In this document: positions 33,420 to 40,640 of the stretch, in pieces | Layout: the number at the start of each line of letters is the position of its first letter | Position numbering within the stretch: position 1 is the first letter of the stretch | DNA from: Sneathiellales bacterium | GTDB taxonomy: Bacteria > Pseudomonadota > Alphaproteobacteria > Sneathiellales > Sneathiellaceae | Direction: 5' to 3' | Assembly: GCA_022360775.1 (NCBI GenBank) | Contig: JAKSCD010000129.1 | Location: 1 to 40,640, forward strand | DNA length: 40,640 nt | Notes under the pieces: model-generated | What the model saw: only the letters and a program-made list of their open reading frames with translations | What the model was told of the DNA's origin: nothing | Databases searched by the model: none | Made by a program: the position numbers and the translations under genes

Positions 33420-34082
33420 TCAGGGTCGGTTCAGAACCGGGGTTTTCAGGAAGGGTACCCATTGACTGAGCTCTTCGGCGGTGCCTTCAGGACTGGCCGG
33501 ATTTCCCTGCTTGTCAAAAAAGGAGCCGGAAATCTCTTCGTTTTTCCAGGAAATCGAATAGTCAATTGATCGTGTCAGGACGGTCATCCCGCCATTCTCG
33601 GAAATACCGGGTCCTGTACCGTTCGGATCCCTGGCGACAGCGGCCCATTGGGCTGCATCAAATTCCAAACGCGCGGAAGAATGAGCCCTGATCAATGCTG
33701 CCCCTAAAGCCGAAGGTTTATCCTTGTCATTCAGAATTTCTTCTATTCTACTGGCCGCATCAGCGTTACCGGTAACCGAAAAGGTTTCATTCTCATTCTG
33801 GATAATAGTGACCTCGCTATCAGCGGGAATGTTCAATTCATTCATGAGGGCCTTGAGTTCTCTTTCAACAGGCCCAAGAGCTTGCGCGCCGGTCAATGGC
33901 ACCAGGGGCAACCGACCCGCCAATTTCAATATCTGTTGCGCGGCAGGCGAGATGTCGACGGTATCCGTGGGAGCTTCGCGCTTATTCTGATCCGTCTTGT
34001 TCGTAACTTGCTGCGAATCATCGCGCGCGGCCACACGCTGCGTCTGGTAAAGTGCGTCATTTCTTCCAATAGCATCAACCAT
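33420..34082 (-). CDS. Unknown protein, paralog A of a tandem pair
   Basis: 220 residues. Aligned blocks with paralog B: TVDISPAAQQILKLAGRLP, ERELKALMNELNIPADSEVTIIQNENETFSVTGNAD, LGAALIRAHSSARLEFDAAQW, YSISWKNEEISGSFFDKQGNP. Identity is modest, so the duplication is old. The N-terminal 40 residues are polar and unstructured (QQVTNKTDQNKREAPTDT). AAGGA lies upstream of the ATG. 42 bases separate the two genes, so they form an operon. Function unknown. Confidence 0.8.
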   Translation of the reverse strand: MVDAIGRNDALYQTQRVAARDDSQQVTNKTDQNKREAPTDTVDISPAAQQILKLAGRLPLVPLTGAQALGPVERELKALMNELNIPADSEVTIIQNENETFSVTGNADAASRIEEILNDKDKPSALGAALIRAHSSARLEFDAAQWAAVARDPNGTGPGISENGGMTVLTRSIDYSISWKNEEISGSFFDKQGNPASPEGTAEELSQWVPFLKTPVLNRP

Positions 34083-34328
34083 TGCATTTCCTTTCCACGT
34101 TACTGTCGTTAAGGATTTAGCAATAATCGTGCCAGTTTATAGTCCGCAGATATTCTACTGTGGAGAGCTTGTTATATCCTGTGCTTCGGCAAATTTTTCC
34201 GGGCAGAAGTCAGATTTGCCGATACAAATGATCCTCATCAGCAACTCCGTCAGGGCGGTTTTTGAGAGGATGATCAGCAGCCTCGAACTGGGATCTCAAT
34301 GAATACAAGCCCGCCATCAGGCCTGCAC

Positions 34329-35468
34329 CTACTGTTTTTCCTGGCGGGAGATTTTCCATTCAGCGCGGACATCCGGATCCGTTTCAGTTTCATACCGGCT
34401 TTCATACAGGGCGATAAAACCAGCAGGGTCTGCAAGACGCGACAGGGCCCACACCGCCGCCAGACGAACAATCGGCGATTCATCCTCCAAAAGACGCTCA
34501 GCCACGCGTTTATGCCGCTTGTCGCCTGCATTTCCGAGGGCGATCAGGACATTGCGAACAAATCTGTTTCGGCCCAGACGTTTGATGGGAGAGCCGGAGA
34601 AAACCTCTCGAAAAGCGGTATCATCCAGAGCCGCGAGATCTGCAAGACGGGGCGCGGTCAGCTCTGAACGCGGCAAAAATGCCATTTCCCGGGATGCTTT
34701 TGCAAATTTGTTCCACGGGCAGGCCGCCAGACAATCATCACAGCCATAAATCCGGTTTTCCATTGGCGCACGAAATTCCCGCGGGATATGAGCACGGGTT
34801 TCAATGGTCAGATAGGAAATACAGCGCCGGGCATCCAGTTGATAGGGTGCGGGAAAGGCATTCGTCGGGCACGCATCGAGACAGGCGGTGCAGCGCCCGC
34901 AATCCCCTGTTTCCGGTGCATCAGGTGTAATGTCCGCCGTTGTGAGGATGGCCCCCAAAAAAAGCCAGGAGCCAAAGCGCCGACTTAAGAGATTGGTATG
35001 TTTTCCCTGCCAGCCGAGGCCCGCTGCCGCAGCAAGCGGCTTTTCCATAACAGGGGCTGTATCCACAAAAACTTTTACATCCGCGCCAAATTCCTGAACC
35101 ATCCAGCGGGCGATGCGCTTGAGCCGTTTCTTGACCACATCATGGTAATCTTTGCCTTGAGCATAAACCGAGATAATGCCTCTCTCAGGATGATCGGCAA
35201 GCGCTCTTGGGTCTCGGGACGGGCCATAATTAAGCCCGACCATAATTGCCGAGCGGGCTTCTCCCCAAAGGGACTGGGGATGCTGCCGCCAGTCTTTTTT
35301 GGCAAGGAGCCAGTCCATATCCCCATGACGATTTTCCTTGAGGAAGTTTTCGAGATTTTCACCGGGTGCTGAGCCGAAATCTGCCGAACTGATGCGCACA
35401 TCATCAAAGCCCTGATCGAGGGCAAAACGGATCAGCTTTTCCTTGGCTTCATGATCCAGCGAGACCAT
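34329..35468 (-). CDS. queG: Epoxyqueuosine reductase QueG
   Basis: 379 residues. Final step of queuosine synthesis in tRNA, reducing epoxyqueuosine with a cobalamin/iron-sulfur enzyme. Catalytic segment [27 protein letters not shown] with the conserved Asp; two [4Fe-4S] motifs [16 protein letters not shown] and [14 protein letters not shown] (about 195-260); C-terminal HEAT-like repeats ([37 protein letters not shown]). Starts 11 bases after the GST-like gene stop, so the two are co-transcribed. Confidence 0.95.
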   Translation of the reverse strand: MVSLDHEAKEKLIRFALDQGFDDVRISSADFGSAPGENLENFLKENRHGDMDWLLAKKDWRQHPQSLWGEARSAIMVGLNYGPSRDPRALADHPERGIISVYAQGKDYHDVVKKRLKRIARWMVQEFGADVKVFVDTAPVMEKPLAAAAGLGWQGKHTNLLSRRFGSWLFLGAILTTADITPDAPETGDCGRCTACLDACPTNAFPAPYQLDARRCISYLTIETRAHIPREFRAPMENRIYGCDDCLAACPWNKFAKASREMAFLPRSELTAPRLADLAALDDTAFREVFSGSPIKRLGRNRFVRNVLIALGNAGDKRHKRVAERLLEDESPIVRLAAVWALSRLADPAGFIALYESRYETETDPDVRAEWKISRQEKQ

Positions 35469-35479
35469 GGGACCATTCT

Positions 35480-36148
35480 TTAAAAATCAAGATCGGCATA
35501 ATGTTTAGGGGCCGGCATTCCCGGCAGGTTATCGGCAAGCAGGGATCTGAAAGTCGGGCGGGACTTGATCCGCGAATACCAGATTTTGGCTGACGGATGC
35601 TGCTCCCAGGGGACATCCCCGAGATAATCAACTGCCGAAAGCTGGGCGGCGGCGGCAATATCGGCAAGCGTAAACTCTTCTCCGGCAAGCCAGCTCCGCC
35701 GCTCGATTAAATAGGAAATATATTCAAGATGATAATGGATATTATGATGGCCGGCCCGAATGGCTGCTGTGTTGGGTGTTCCGGTACGGGTCAGCCTTTT
35801 GAGGATCTTTTCCTCTATCAGGTTATCGGTCACTTCCCGGCGAAATTTGCCGTCGAACCAGCCGACAAGGCGGCGCACTTCTGCCCGCTCCTGTTTATCC
35901 TCCGGCATCAGAGGCTTGTCCTGATAGGTCTCTTCCAGATATTCCACGATCGCTTGACTATCCGCGATGACAGCCCCGTTTTCATCTTCCAGAACAGGGA
36001 CTTCGCAGGCCGGATTGAGAACGAGAAACTCATCCCGCCTTTCCCATTCCTTTTCAACAACAAGATCATAATACAAGCCCTTTTCATTAAGGGCGAGGCG
36101 GATTTTCCGGCATGCCGGGGAAATCCAGAAATGATAGAGAGTACGCAT
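35480..36148 (-). CDS. fzlA: GST-like protein, probable FzlA (FtsZ-binding division factor)
   Basis: 222 residues. Thioredoxin-like N-terminal domain ([37 protein letters not shown], with [29 protein letters not shown]) and a helical GST C-terminal domain. The extreme end [14 protein letters not shown] resembles, from memory, the conserved tail of FzlA, the alphaproteobacterial GST-like protein that binds FtsZ and is needed for constriction. Co-transcription with queG fits what I recall of that locus. It could also be an ordinary GST; no catalytic Cys or Ser is obvious. Confidence 0.68.
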   Translation of the reverse strand: MRTLYHFWISPACRKIRLALNEKGLYYDLVVEKEWERRDEFLVLNPACEVPVLEDENGAVIADSQAIVEYLEETYQDKPLMPEDKQERAEVRRLVGWFDGKFRREVTDNLIEEKILKRLTRTGTPNTAAIRAGHHNIHYHLEYISYLIERRSWLAGEEFTLADIAAAAQLSAVDYLGDVPWEQHPSAKIWYSRIKSRPTFRSLLADNLPGMPAPKHYADLDF

Positions 36149-36213
36149 TCAGGCACAATACCGCTATGCCCATCCGATCTCCATCCTTTTTAGGCCTCGG
36201 GATCAGAATTCTT

Positions 36214-36492
36214 TCAATGCAGCTTGCGAGACCTCAGCTTAGCGCTTTTCCTGAGAAGAAGGCGGCATTCTGCGCCCACCCGCGTAAACATTTCCGAGAC
36301 ATGGAATTTGCCGGCAGAATCAAATTTACGAACCTCTTTATCGGCAATTTCAGGCGCTTCATCCCCGTAAACCAGGATCAATTTGCGCGCGGCCCACATC
36401 ACATCTTCCCGTTCGATAATCGGATCCAGGGCTGCGGCGGGGGAGGTGGACGGGGTACCTTTATTCACGGTAACGGAAGAAGGAACGGACAT
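36214..36492 (-). CDS. Small conserved-looking hypothetical protein
   Basis: 92 residues from ATG 36492; AAAGGAG is 10 bases upstream. A TTG at 36498 is also possible but would be only 4 bases from that site. The first ~25 residues are Ser/Thr/Pro rich. The rest (EREDVMWAARKLILVYGDEAPEIADKEVRKFDSAGKFHVSEMFTRVGAECRLLL) is helical and charged and looks like a short folded domain. Function unknown. 65 bases upstream of the FzlA-like gene. Confidence 0.7.
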   Translation of the reverse strand: MSVPSSVTVNKGTPSTSPAAALDPIIEREDVMWAARKLILVYGDEAPEIADKEVRKFDSAGKFHVSEMFTRVGAECRLLLRKSAKLRSRKLH

Positions 36493-36642
36493 GATCAATA
36501 AACTCCTTTGCTAGGTTCCTCATAGCAAAGCAAGGAACGGGCCAGTTTTAACGTCCCGGTTTTCAAGCCTCCTGAGTGATCAAGCGATCGCCTTGCAGGA
36601 TTAATCTTCCCGCCCCGGAAAATATTTCCGGCAAAATCGTCT

Positions 36643-37041
36643 CTAGATTTTCAGGAAAAGAAGAAGAATAGCAATCCCGGCGGGGATTGCCTGCACATAC
36701 AATATCTTTCGCGAGGCCGTCAGGGCACCAAACACCCCGGCAGCAACAACAAAGGCCAGGAACATTAGCGCTATATTCTGCTGCCAAATCGGATCCTCGA
36801 TCATGAAAGGCCAAATCAGACCGACAGCGAGAAAGGCATTATAGAGCCCCTGATTGGCGGCAAGTGCCTTCGTCGGCTCAAACAGATCTTTGGGAAACTG
36901 CCGGAAAACCTTCGGCCCCCGGCTGGTCCATGCGAACATTTCAAACCAGGCGATATAAAGGTGAAGAGCCGCAATCAGCGCAATGATAATCGATGCAAAT
37001 AAGGACAAGAGAACCCCCGCTTTCAATCCTTTGATGGGCAT
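36643..37041 (-). CDS. DUF1304 family membrane protein
   Basis: 132 residues with four hydrophobic helices (about 8-32, 66-82, 88-105, 112-131). Typical DUF1304 features: IAALHLYIAWFEMFAWTSRGPKVFRQF and ALAANQGLYNAFLAVGLIWPF. A small inner-membrane protein of unknown role. No clear ribosome site was found. 150 bases upstream of the small hypothetical. Confidence 0.87.
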   Translation of the reverse strand: MPIKGLKAGVLLSLFASIIIALIAALHLYIAWFEMFAWTSRGPKVFRQFPKDLFEPTKALAANQGLYNAFLAVGLIWPFMIEDPIWQQNIALMFLAFVVAAGVFGALTASRKILYVQAIPAGIAILLLFLKI

Positions 37042-37556
37042 CAGTATAACCTCACAGCGTCATCTTGTGCAAAAGATGCCCACGTCGTTTCGCCCCCGTA
37101 ATGTTTACGAGGGAAATTTAAGCCAGGAAGAGAGATCCTCAAAAAAATCCGGGATGCGAGGCATCAGGAACAAAATACGGGCTAGAATGGAATAAAATCG
37201 ATGTCTCACATCACCGGATATGAGGATCAGTTTATCGTTATGGTTCAAGGACGCATCTGCAGAATTGCGATTTATTTTTCAGCCTTGATCCTGTAACCCA
37301 TTGAAAATACGCCATTTAGAAGATCGTTAGATCACGAATGCGCATTTTTTATCCTGTGCAAAATGCAATAGAAAAACAGATTTATAATCGCTTTCGACCA
37401 GGAATATATATGAGAAAGAGACAAGAGCTGATCGATGTCTATAGAACACCGAACCTGTGTGCACGTGAAAGAGTATAGCAAAACAAATCTCCAAAAGCAA
37501 GATTTGAATTTTTTATATTCTTGTTTCTGGTTTAAATTCAGGGATCAGGAAGCTTT
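37042..37556. other. 515-base region without a convincing gene
   Basis: AT-rich. The track ORF at 37435 (62 aa) has no ribosome site and unnatural composition. A 22-codon ORF at 37410-37478 (MRKRQELIDVYRTPNLCARERV) has AGGA about 7 bases upstream and might be a short peptide, but nothing else supports it. Promoters for DUF1304 must lie at the left end. Confidence 0.5.
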
Positions 37557-37889
37557 CTACAAGGTGGTTTTCCCTGAAAAATTCTCAAATCCGGCTGTCG
37601 TTTCCCCAAGCTCGGCTTCATAGTGATCAATCAAGGGCATGGCAACCGGCTCAATCTCCTCCGCCCATACGGAACCGTTATAAAAGCTGTCTTTCAGCTT
37701 CTCCCTTTCCTCCATGGAGGAAAAAGCCCGCATCCAGTGGACTTTGTCCGGATTTTCCAGATCCCGAAGAGGCCCGAAGACAAGCATGCCAGCCTTTCGA
37801 AGAGCCTCGCGGTTCCGCCGCTCAAAGAAATCGATGAATTTTTCGCGGCAGCCGGGTTTAAGGGTGTAATGCCGGATCTCGAGGATCAT
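37557..37889 (-). CDS. NIPSNAP family protein
   Basis: 110 residues. Ferredoxin-like dimeric alpha+beta barrel: MILEIRHYTLKPGCREKFIDFFERRNREALRKAGMLVFGPLRDLENPDKVHWMRAFSSMEEREKLKDSFYNGSVW. Bacterial NIPSNAP proteins are small and mostly uncharacterised, sometimes binding small molecules. It starts 3 bases after the VOC gene stop, so both are one operon opposite the TetR gene. Confidence 0.88.
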   Translation of the reverse strand: MILEIRHYTLKPGCREKFIDFFERRNREALRKAGMLVFGPLRDLENPDKVHWMRAFSSMEEREKLKDSFYNGSVWAEEIEPVAMPLIDHYEAELGETTAGFENFSGKTTL

Positions 37890-37892
37890 TCC

Positions 37893-38342
37893 CTATCCTT
37901 CCATCGCTTCGGTCCATCTTCTTTGCATTTCCTGAGGGGAAACATCCTCGATTTTCATGGAAAGAAACCAGGTATGACCGAAGGGATCCATAAGGGCGCC
38001 GCTTCGTTCGCCAAAAAACTGGTCTTTAACCGGCCGGGTTTCAATCCCCCCAAGATCAAGCGCCCGGGCAAAGATCTCATCCACATTATCGACCCGGATA
38101 TAGAGTTTTACAGGCGATCCGCCGATTGTATCCGGACTTAAGGCGCCAAAATCCGGAAACTCATCGGAGATCATAAGGGTGACATCCCCGAATTTAAGCT
38201 CGGCATGGCCAATACGACCATCGGACGGATTTGTCAGGGCAAAAATCTCCTCTGCGCCGAAGGCTTTGCAATAAAAGTCAATTGCAGCCCGCGCATCTTT
38301 AACGGCAATATAGGGAGCAAGTGAACTGGATTTCGATTGCAT
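37893..38342 (-). CDS. VOC (glyoxalase/bleomycin resistance) superfamily protein, PhnB-like
   Basis: 149 residues from ATG 38342, with AGGAG 10 bases upstream. The track's start at 38723 runs through the divergent TetR gene and is rejected. Two beta-alpha-beta-beta-beta units: APYIAVKDARAAIDFYCKAFGAEEIFAL and KLYIRVDNVDEIFARALDLGGIETRPVKDQFFGERSGALMDPFGHTWFLS. Metal-dependent dioxygenase, glyoxalase or binding role; substrate unknown. First gene of a two-gene operon with NIPSNAP; divergent from TetR. Confidence 0.88.
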   Translation of the reverse strand: MQSKSSSLAPYIAVKDARAAIDFYCKAFGAEEIFALTNPSDGRIGHAELKFGDVTLMISDEFPDFGALSPDTIGGSPVKLYIRVDNVDEIFARALDLGGIETRPVKDQFFGERSGALMDPFGHTWFLSMKIEDVSPQEMQRRWTEAMEG

Positions 38343-38393
38343 GGGAACAGATCTCCTGTTGCTATTTTTAATTACTTTACGTATCGTTTTATA

Positions 38394-38984
38394 ATGAGTA
38401 AAGAGAAAACTGAGAAACAGAAGAAAAAGGCTGGGCGCCCAAGAAGCGAAAAAGCGCGCAAAGCCATTCTGGAGGCGGCAAGAAACCTGCTGAATGACCT
38501 TGGGCCGGGCCGCCTGACGGTGGAGGCGGTTGCCCAGAAGGCAAGGGTTGGAAAACCGACAATCTATCGTTATTGGGCCAATGCGCAGGAACTGGCCATG
38601 TCCGCCCTGATGGAAGGGGCCGATCAGCTTTCCGATGAAGATGCCGAAAAGTCCAACCGGCAGAAGCTGGAAGATCTGGTGTCGGAAATCCTGGAGCGCC
38701 TGAACAGCAAGCGGGGCCGTCAAATGGCCCTGATCCTCGCAGGCGCGGAGGCCGATAGCGAGATTTTCAAGGCGTTCAGCAACAAGGTCATCCTTGAAGG
38801 CCGCGCCCGCGGGCTGGATATTCTTAAGCAGGCAAAGTCTTCAGGGGAAATAGAGGACACTGCCGATCCCGGAATTTTAATCGATATGGTGCTCGGCGTT
38901 ATTTTCCTGAGACTTTTACTGGGCCATGACGAACTGAAAACCGATCTGGCAATGGAAGCCGTCAAAAAAATCTGGGGTACATAG
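38394..38984 (+). CDS. TetR-family transcriptional regulator
   Basis: 196 residues from ATG 38394; the track start at 38337 overlaps the VOC gene and adds an untypical N-terminus. Lys-rich start, then HTH GRPRSEKARKAILEAARNLLNDLGPGRLTVEAVAQKARVGKPTIYRYWANAQEL. Only 51 bases separate it from the VOC start. That gap holds ACG-TAT-CGT, a possible short operator. Likely controls VOC/NIPSNAP. Confidence 0.9.
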   Translation: MSKEKTEKQKKKAGRPRSEKARKAILEAARNLLNDLGPGRLTVEAVAQKARVGKPTIYRYWANAQELAMSALMEGADQLSDEDAEKSNRQKLEDLVSEILERLNSKRGRQMALILAGAEADSEIFKAFSNKVILEGRARGLDILKQAKSSGEIEDTADPGILIDMVLGVIFLRLLLGHDELKTDLAMEAVKKIWGT

Positions 38985-39008
38985 CGAGGATAAAGCTATT
39001 TCAGTTAT

Positions 39009-39039
39009 AAAAAAGGCCAGCCTTTCGGCTGGCCTTTTT
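39009..39039. terminator. Bidirectional terminator between TetR and gltB
   Basis: AAAAGGCCAGCC-TTTC-GGCTGGCCTTTT: 12-bp perfect stem with A and T tracts on both sides, between convergent stops. Confidence 0.93.
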
Positions 39040-39044
39040 ACTTT

Positions 39045-40640
39045 TTATGCCGTTTCCTGTTCCGCTTCATCACTCAGCGGATGCGGGATTTTATTCACCA
39101 TTTCTTTTGGACAGACCTGCCAGAATTGGCCCAGTTCCATCTCCCAGTGGGCGAGCAGCATTTCTGCAAGCGGGGAGTTGGTTTTGGCGTGGTGTTCCTC
39201 GATCAGGGATTTAAGTTCCGCTTCCCAGTACGAAGAAGCGATGCGCTGATAGACGACAGATTCATCATTGATATCCCGGGGCAGCGTGTTTTCCGGATCA
39301 TAGATATAGGCCATGCCACCGGTCATTCCGGCGCCAAAGTTACCGCCAACCGGACCCAGGATCGCTACCTTGCCGCCGGTCATATATTCACAGCCATTGG
39401 TGCCGCAGCCTTCCACCACAGCGGTCGCGCCGGAGTTCCGGACCGCAAAGCGTTCACCGGCCTGGCCCGCAGCAAACAGATAACCGCTGGTCGCCCCATA
39501 AAGAACCGTATTCCCTACAATGGTATTTTCATTCCAGGTAATGGGGCTTGATGTCATGGGACGGACAACAATCGTGCCGCCGGAGAGACCCTTGCCGCAA
39601 TAGTCATTGGCATCCCCCAGAACTTCTAGCTTCAGACCCTGAACCGAGAAAGCCCCCAGGGACTGACCGGCAGAGCCGCGCAGGCGAACTGTGATATGGC
39701 CCGGCTCCAGCCCGGTCATGCCAAAGGTGCGCACGATCTGTGAGGAAAGTTTGGTCCCGATCGCCCGGTGGGTATTGCGGATGCTGTAGGCCAGCTGCCG
39801 CTTTTCACCGCCCCGGTTGAAGACACTGGCCGCATCCATAATCATGCGTGCGTCCAGTGTCTCCGGCACAGGGACAGGACCTGTGTTGGTACATGTTCTT
39901 GGGTTGTCGCCTGCATCGGCCTCGGCAAGCAACGGGTTCAGATCCAGATCATCCAGATGGGCAGAGCCCCGGCTGACCTGGGTGAGCAAATTGCTGCGAC
40001 CGACGATTTCTTCAAGCGAGCGATAACCGAGGGAGGCGAGAATTTCACGCACCTCTTCGGCAAGGAAGCTGAACAGGTTCACAACCTTGTCCGCGGTTCC
40101 TTCATATTTCTTGATCAGTTCCTCATCCTGGGTACAGATACCCACCGGACAGGTATTGGAGTGGCATTGACGCACCAGAATACAGCCAAGAGCGACCAGC
40201 GCCCCGGTGCCAAGACCATATTCCTCCCCGCCCATCAGCGCGCTGATGACGATATCCCGGCCCGTCTTCATGCCGCCATCAACCCGAAGAAGGACAGAAT
40301 GGCGAAGCTTGTTGAGTGTCAGGACCTGGTTCACTTCCGGCAGACCCATTTCCCACGGCACACCGGCATATTTCACAGATGTCTGCGGGCTGGCGCCCGT
40401 TCCGCCGGAATTGCCGGAGATCATGATCACATCGGCTTTCGCTTTTGCAACACCGGCAGCAACAGTCCCGATACCGGCCTCCGCCACCAGTTTCACGCAA
40501 ACACGGGCGTCCGGATTGATCTGTTTCAGGTCATAAATCAGCTGCGCCAGATCCTCGATAGAATAGATATCGTGATGCGGCGGCGGTGAAATCAGGGTCA
40601 CGCCGGGTGTAGAATTCCTGAGTTTCGCGATCATCTCGGA
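39045..40640 (-). CDS. gltB: Glutamate synthase large subunit (C-terminal part, cut by window edge)
   Basis: The frame is open at the right edge, so only about the last 530 of roughly 1,500 residues are here. Visible parts: the end of the FMN-binding synthase barrel (SEMIAKLRNSTPGVTLISPPPHHDIYSIEDLAQLIYDL, GNSGGTGASPQTSVKYAG), the [3Fe-4S] cysteine motif CHSNTCPVGICTQ, and the C-terminal GXGXG beta-helix domain (GLSGGTIVVRP, GATSGYLFAAGQAGERFAVRNSGATAVVEGCGTNGCEYMTGG). It makes glutamate from 2-oxoglutarate and ammonia released from glutamine. Its role links to the glnK-amt genes in the same window. Confidence 0.96.
   Translation of the reverse strand, partial: SEMIAKLRNSTPGVTLISPPPHHDIYSIEDLAQLIYDLKQINPDARVCVKLVAEAGIGTVAAGVAKAKADVIMISGNSGGTGASPQTSVKYAGVPWEMGLPEVNQVLTLNKLRHSVLLRVDGGMKTGRDIVISALMGGEEYGLGTGALVALGCILVRQCHSNTCPVGICTQDEELIKKYEGTADKVVNLFSFLAEEVREILASLGYRSLEEIVGRSNLLTQVSRGSAHLDDLDLNPLLAEADAGDNPRTCTNTGPVPVPETLDARMIMDAASVFNRGGEKRQLAYSIRNTHRAIGTKLSSQIVRTFGMTGLEPGHITVRLRGSAGQSLGAFSVQGLKLEVLGDANDYCGKGLSGGTIVVRPMTSSPITWNENTIVGNTVLYGATSGYLFAAGQAGERFAVRNSGATAVVEGCGTNGCEYMTGGKVAILGPVGGNFGAGMTGGMAYIYDPENTLPRDINDESVVYQRIASSYWEAELKSLIEEHHAKTNSPLAEMLLAHWEMELGQFWQVCPKEMVNKIPHPLSDEAEQETA

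Noticed and set aside
34228-34302. 24-codon ORF in the gap before queG
   Set aside because: No ribosome site or other support; probably chance.
37435-37623. 62-aa plus-strand ORF
   Set aside because: No ribosome site, overlaps the NIPSNAP gene end, composition not protein-like.
38343-38723. N-terminal extension of the VOC protein
   Set aside because: It runs antisense through the divergent TetR gene; AGGAG precedes ATG 38342.
39768-40589. 273-aa plus-strand ORF
   Set aside because: Antisense shadow of gltB.

Overview
The window looks like a chromosomal segment of a moderate-GC alphaproteobacterium. I base this on gene families and layout, not on a database search. Pointers are a VPLPA-type PEP-CTERM protein, a CnoX/LON-like/Trm112/DUF971 cluster, glnK with amt genes, an aminotransferase-ftsK-lolA-exonuclease III run, queG beside a GST-like protein with an FzlA-like C-terminus, and gltB. 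A Sneathiella-like or other Rhodospirillales-like origin fits but is not proven. I see no prophage, insertion sequence, CRISPR array or rRNA. One tRNA gene (Gly-GCC) is present.

Layout. 1-1271: the end of a VPLPA-CTERM surface protein and a secreted coiled-coil protein. 1436-4515: a zinc-limitation module made of a COG0523 metallochaperone GTPase, and leftward folE plus an NTF2-like protein. Each arm has a perfect Zur-type palindrome, and the whole block is bracketed by two 63-bp direct repeats. 4557-12424: accessory enzymes paired with divergent regulators (cupin/LysR, DJ-1-like/AraC, a four-gene carbonic anhydrase-unknown-SDR-crotonase operon/LysR, SnoaL-like/TetR). 12523-17004: tRNA-Gly, an aminoacyl-tRNA deacylase, the CnoX-LON-Trm112-DUF971 operon, and a MarR/EamA pair with two strong palindromic operators. 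17007-19660: a UbiH-family hydroxylase and an amidase. 19785-22974: nitrogen control, with glnK-amtB and a second amt, each behind its own sigma-54 promoter and sharing a further upstream inverted-repeat element.

23294-29101 is a housekeeping block (aminotransferase, ftsK, lolA, unknown, exonuclease III). 29108-31923 holds a TetR gene facing a 57-aa membrane protein translationally coupled to a fatty-acid-hydroxylase-family enzyme, then a globin-coupled diguanylate cyclase. 32115-34082 holds a small methyltransferase and two tandem paralogous proteins of unknown function. 34329-37041 holds queG, the FzlA-like gene, a small hypothetical and a DUF1304 protein. 37557-38984 holds NIPSNAP and VOC genes divergent from a TetR gene. 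The right edge cuts gltB.

The most notable signals are: the Zur module, where canonical zinc-type FolE is under the same operator as its likely chaperone and the third gene appears to start at ATT; the 63-bp repeats around that module; the shared element upstream of both sigma-54 amt promoters; the tandem unknown paralogs; and the coupled small membrane protein/hydroxylase unit.
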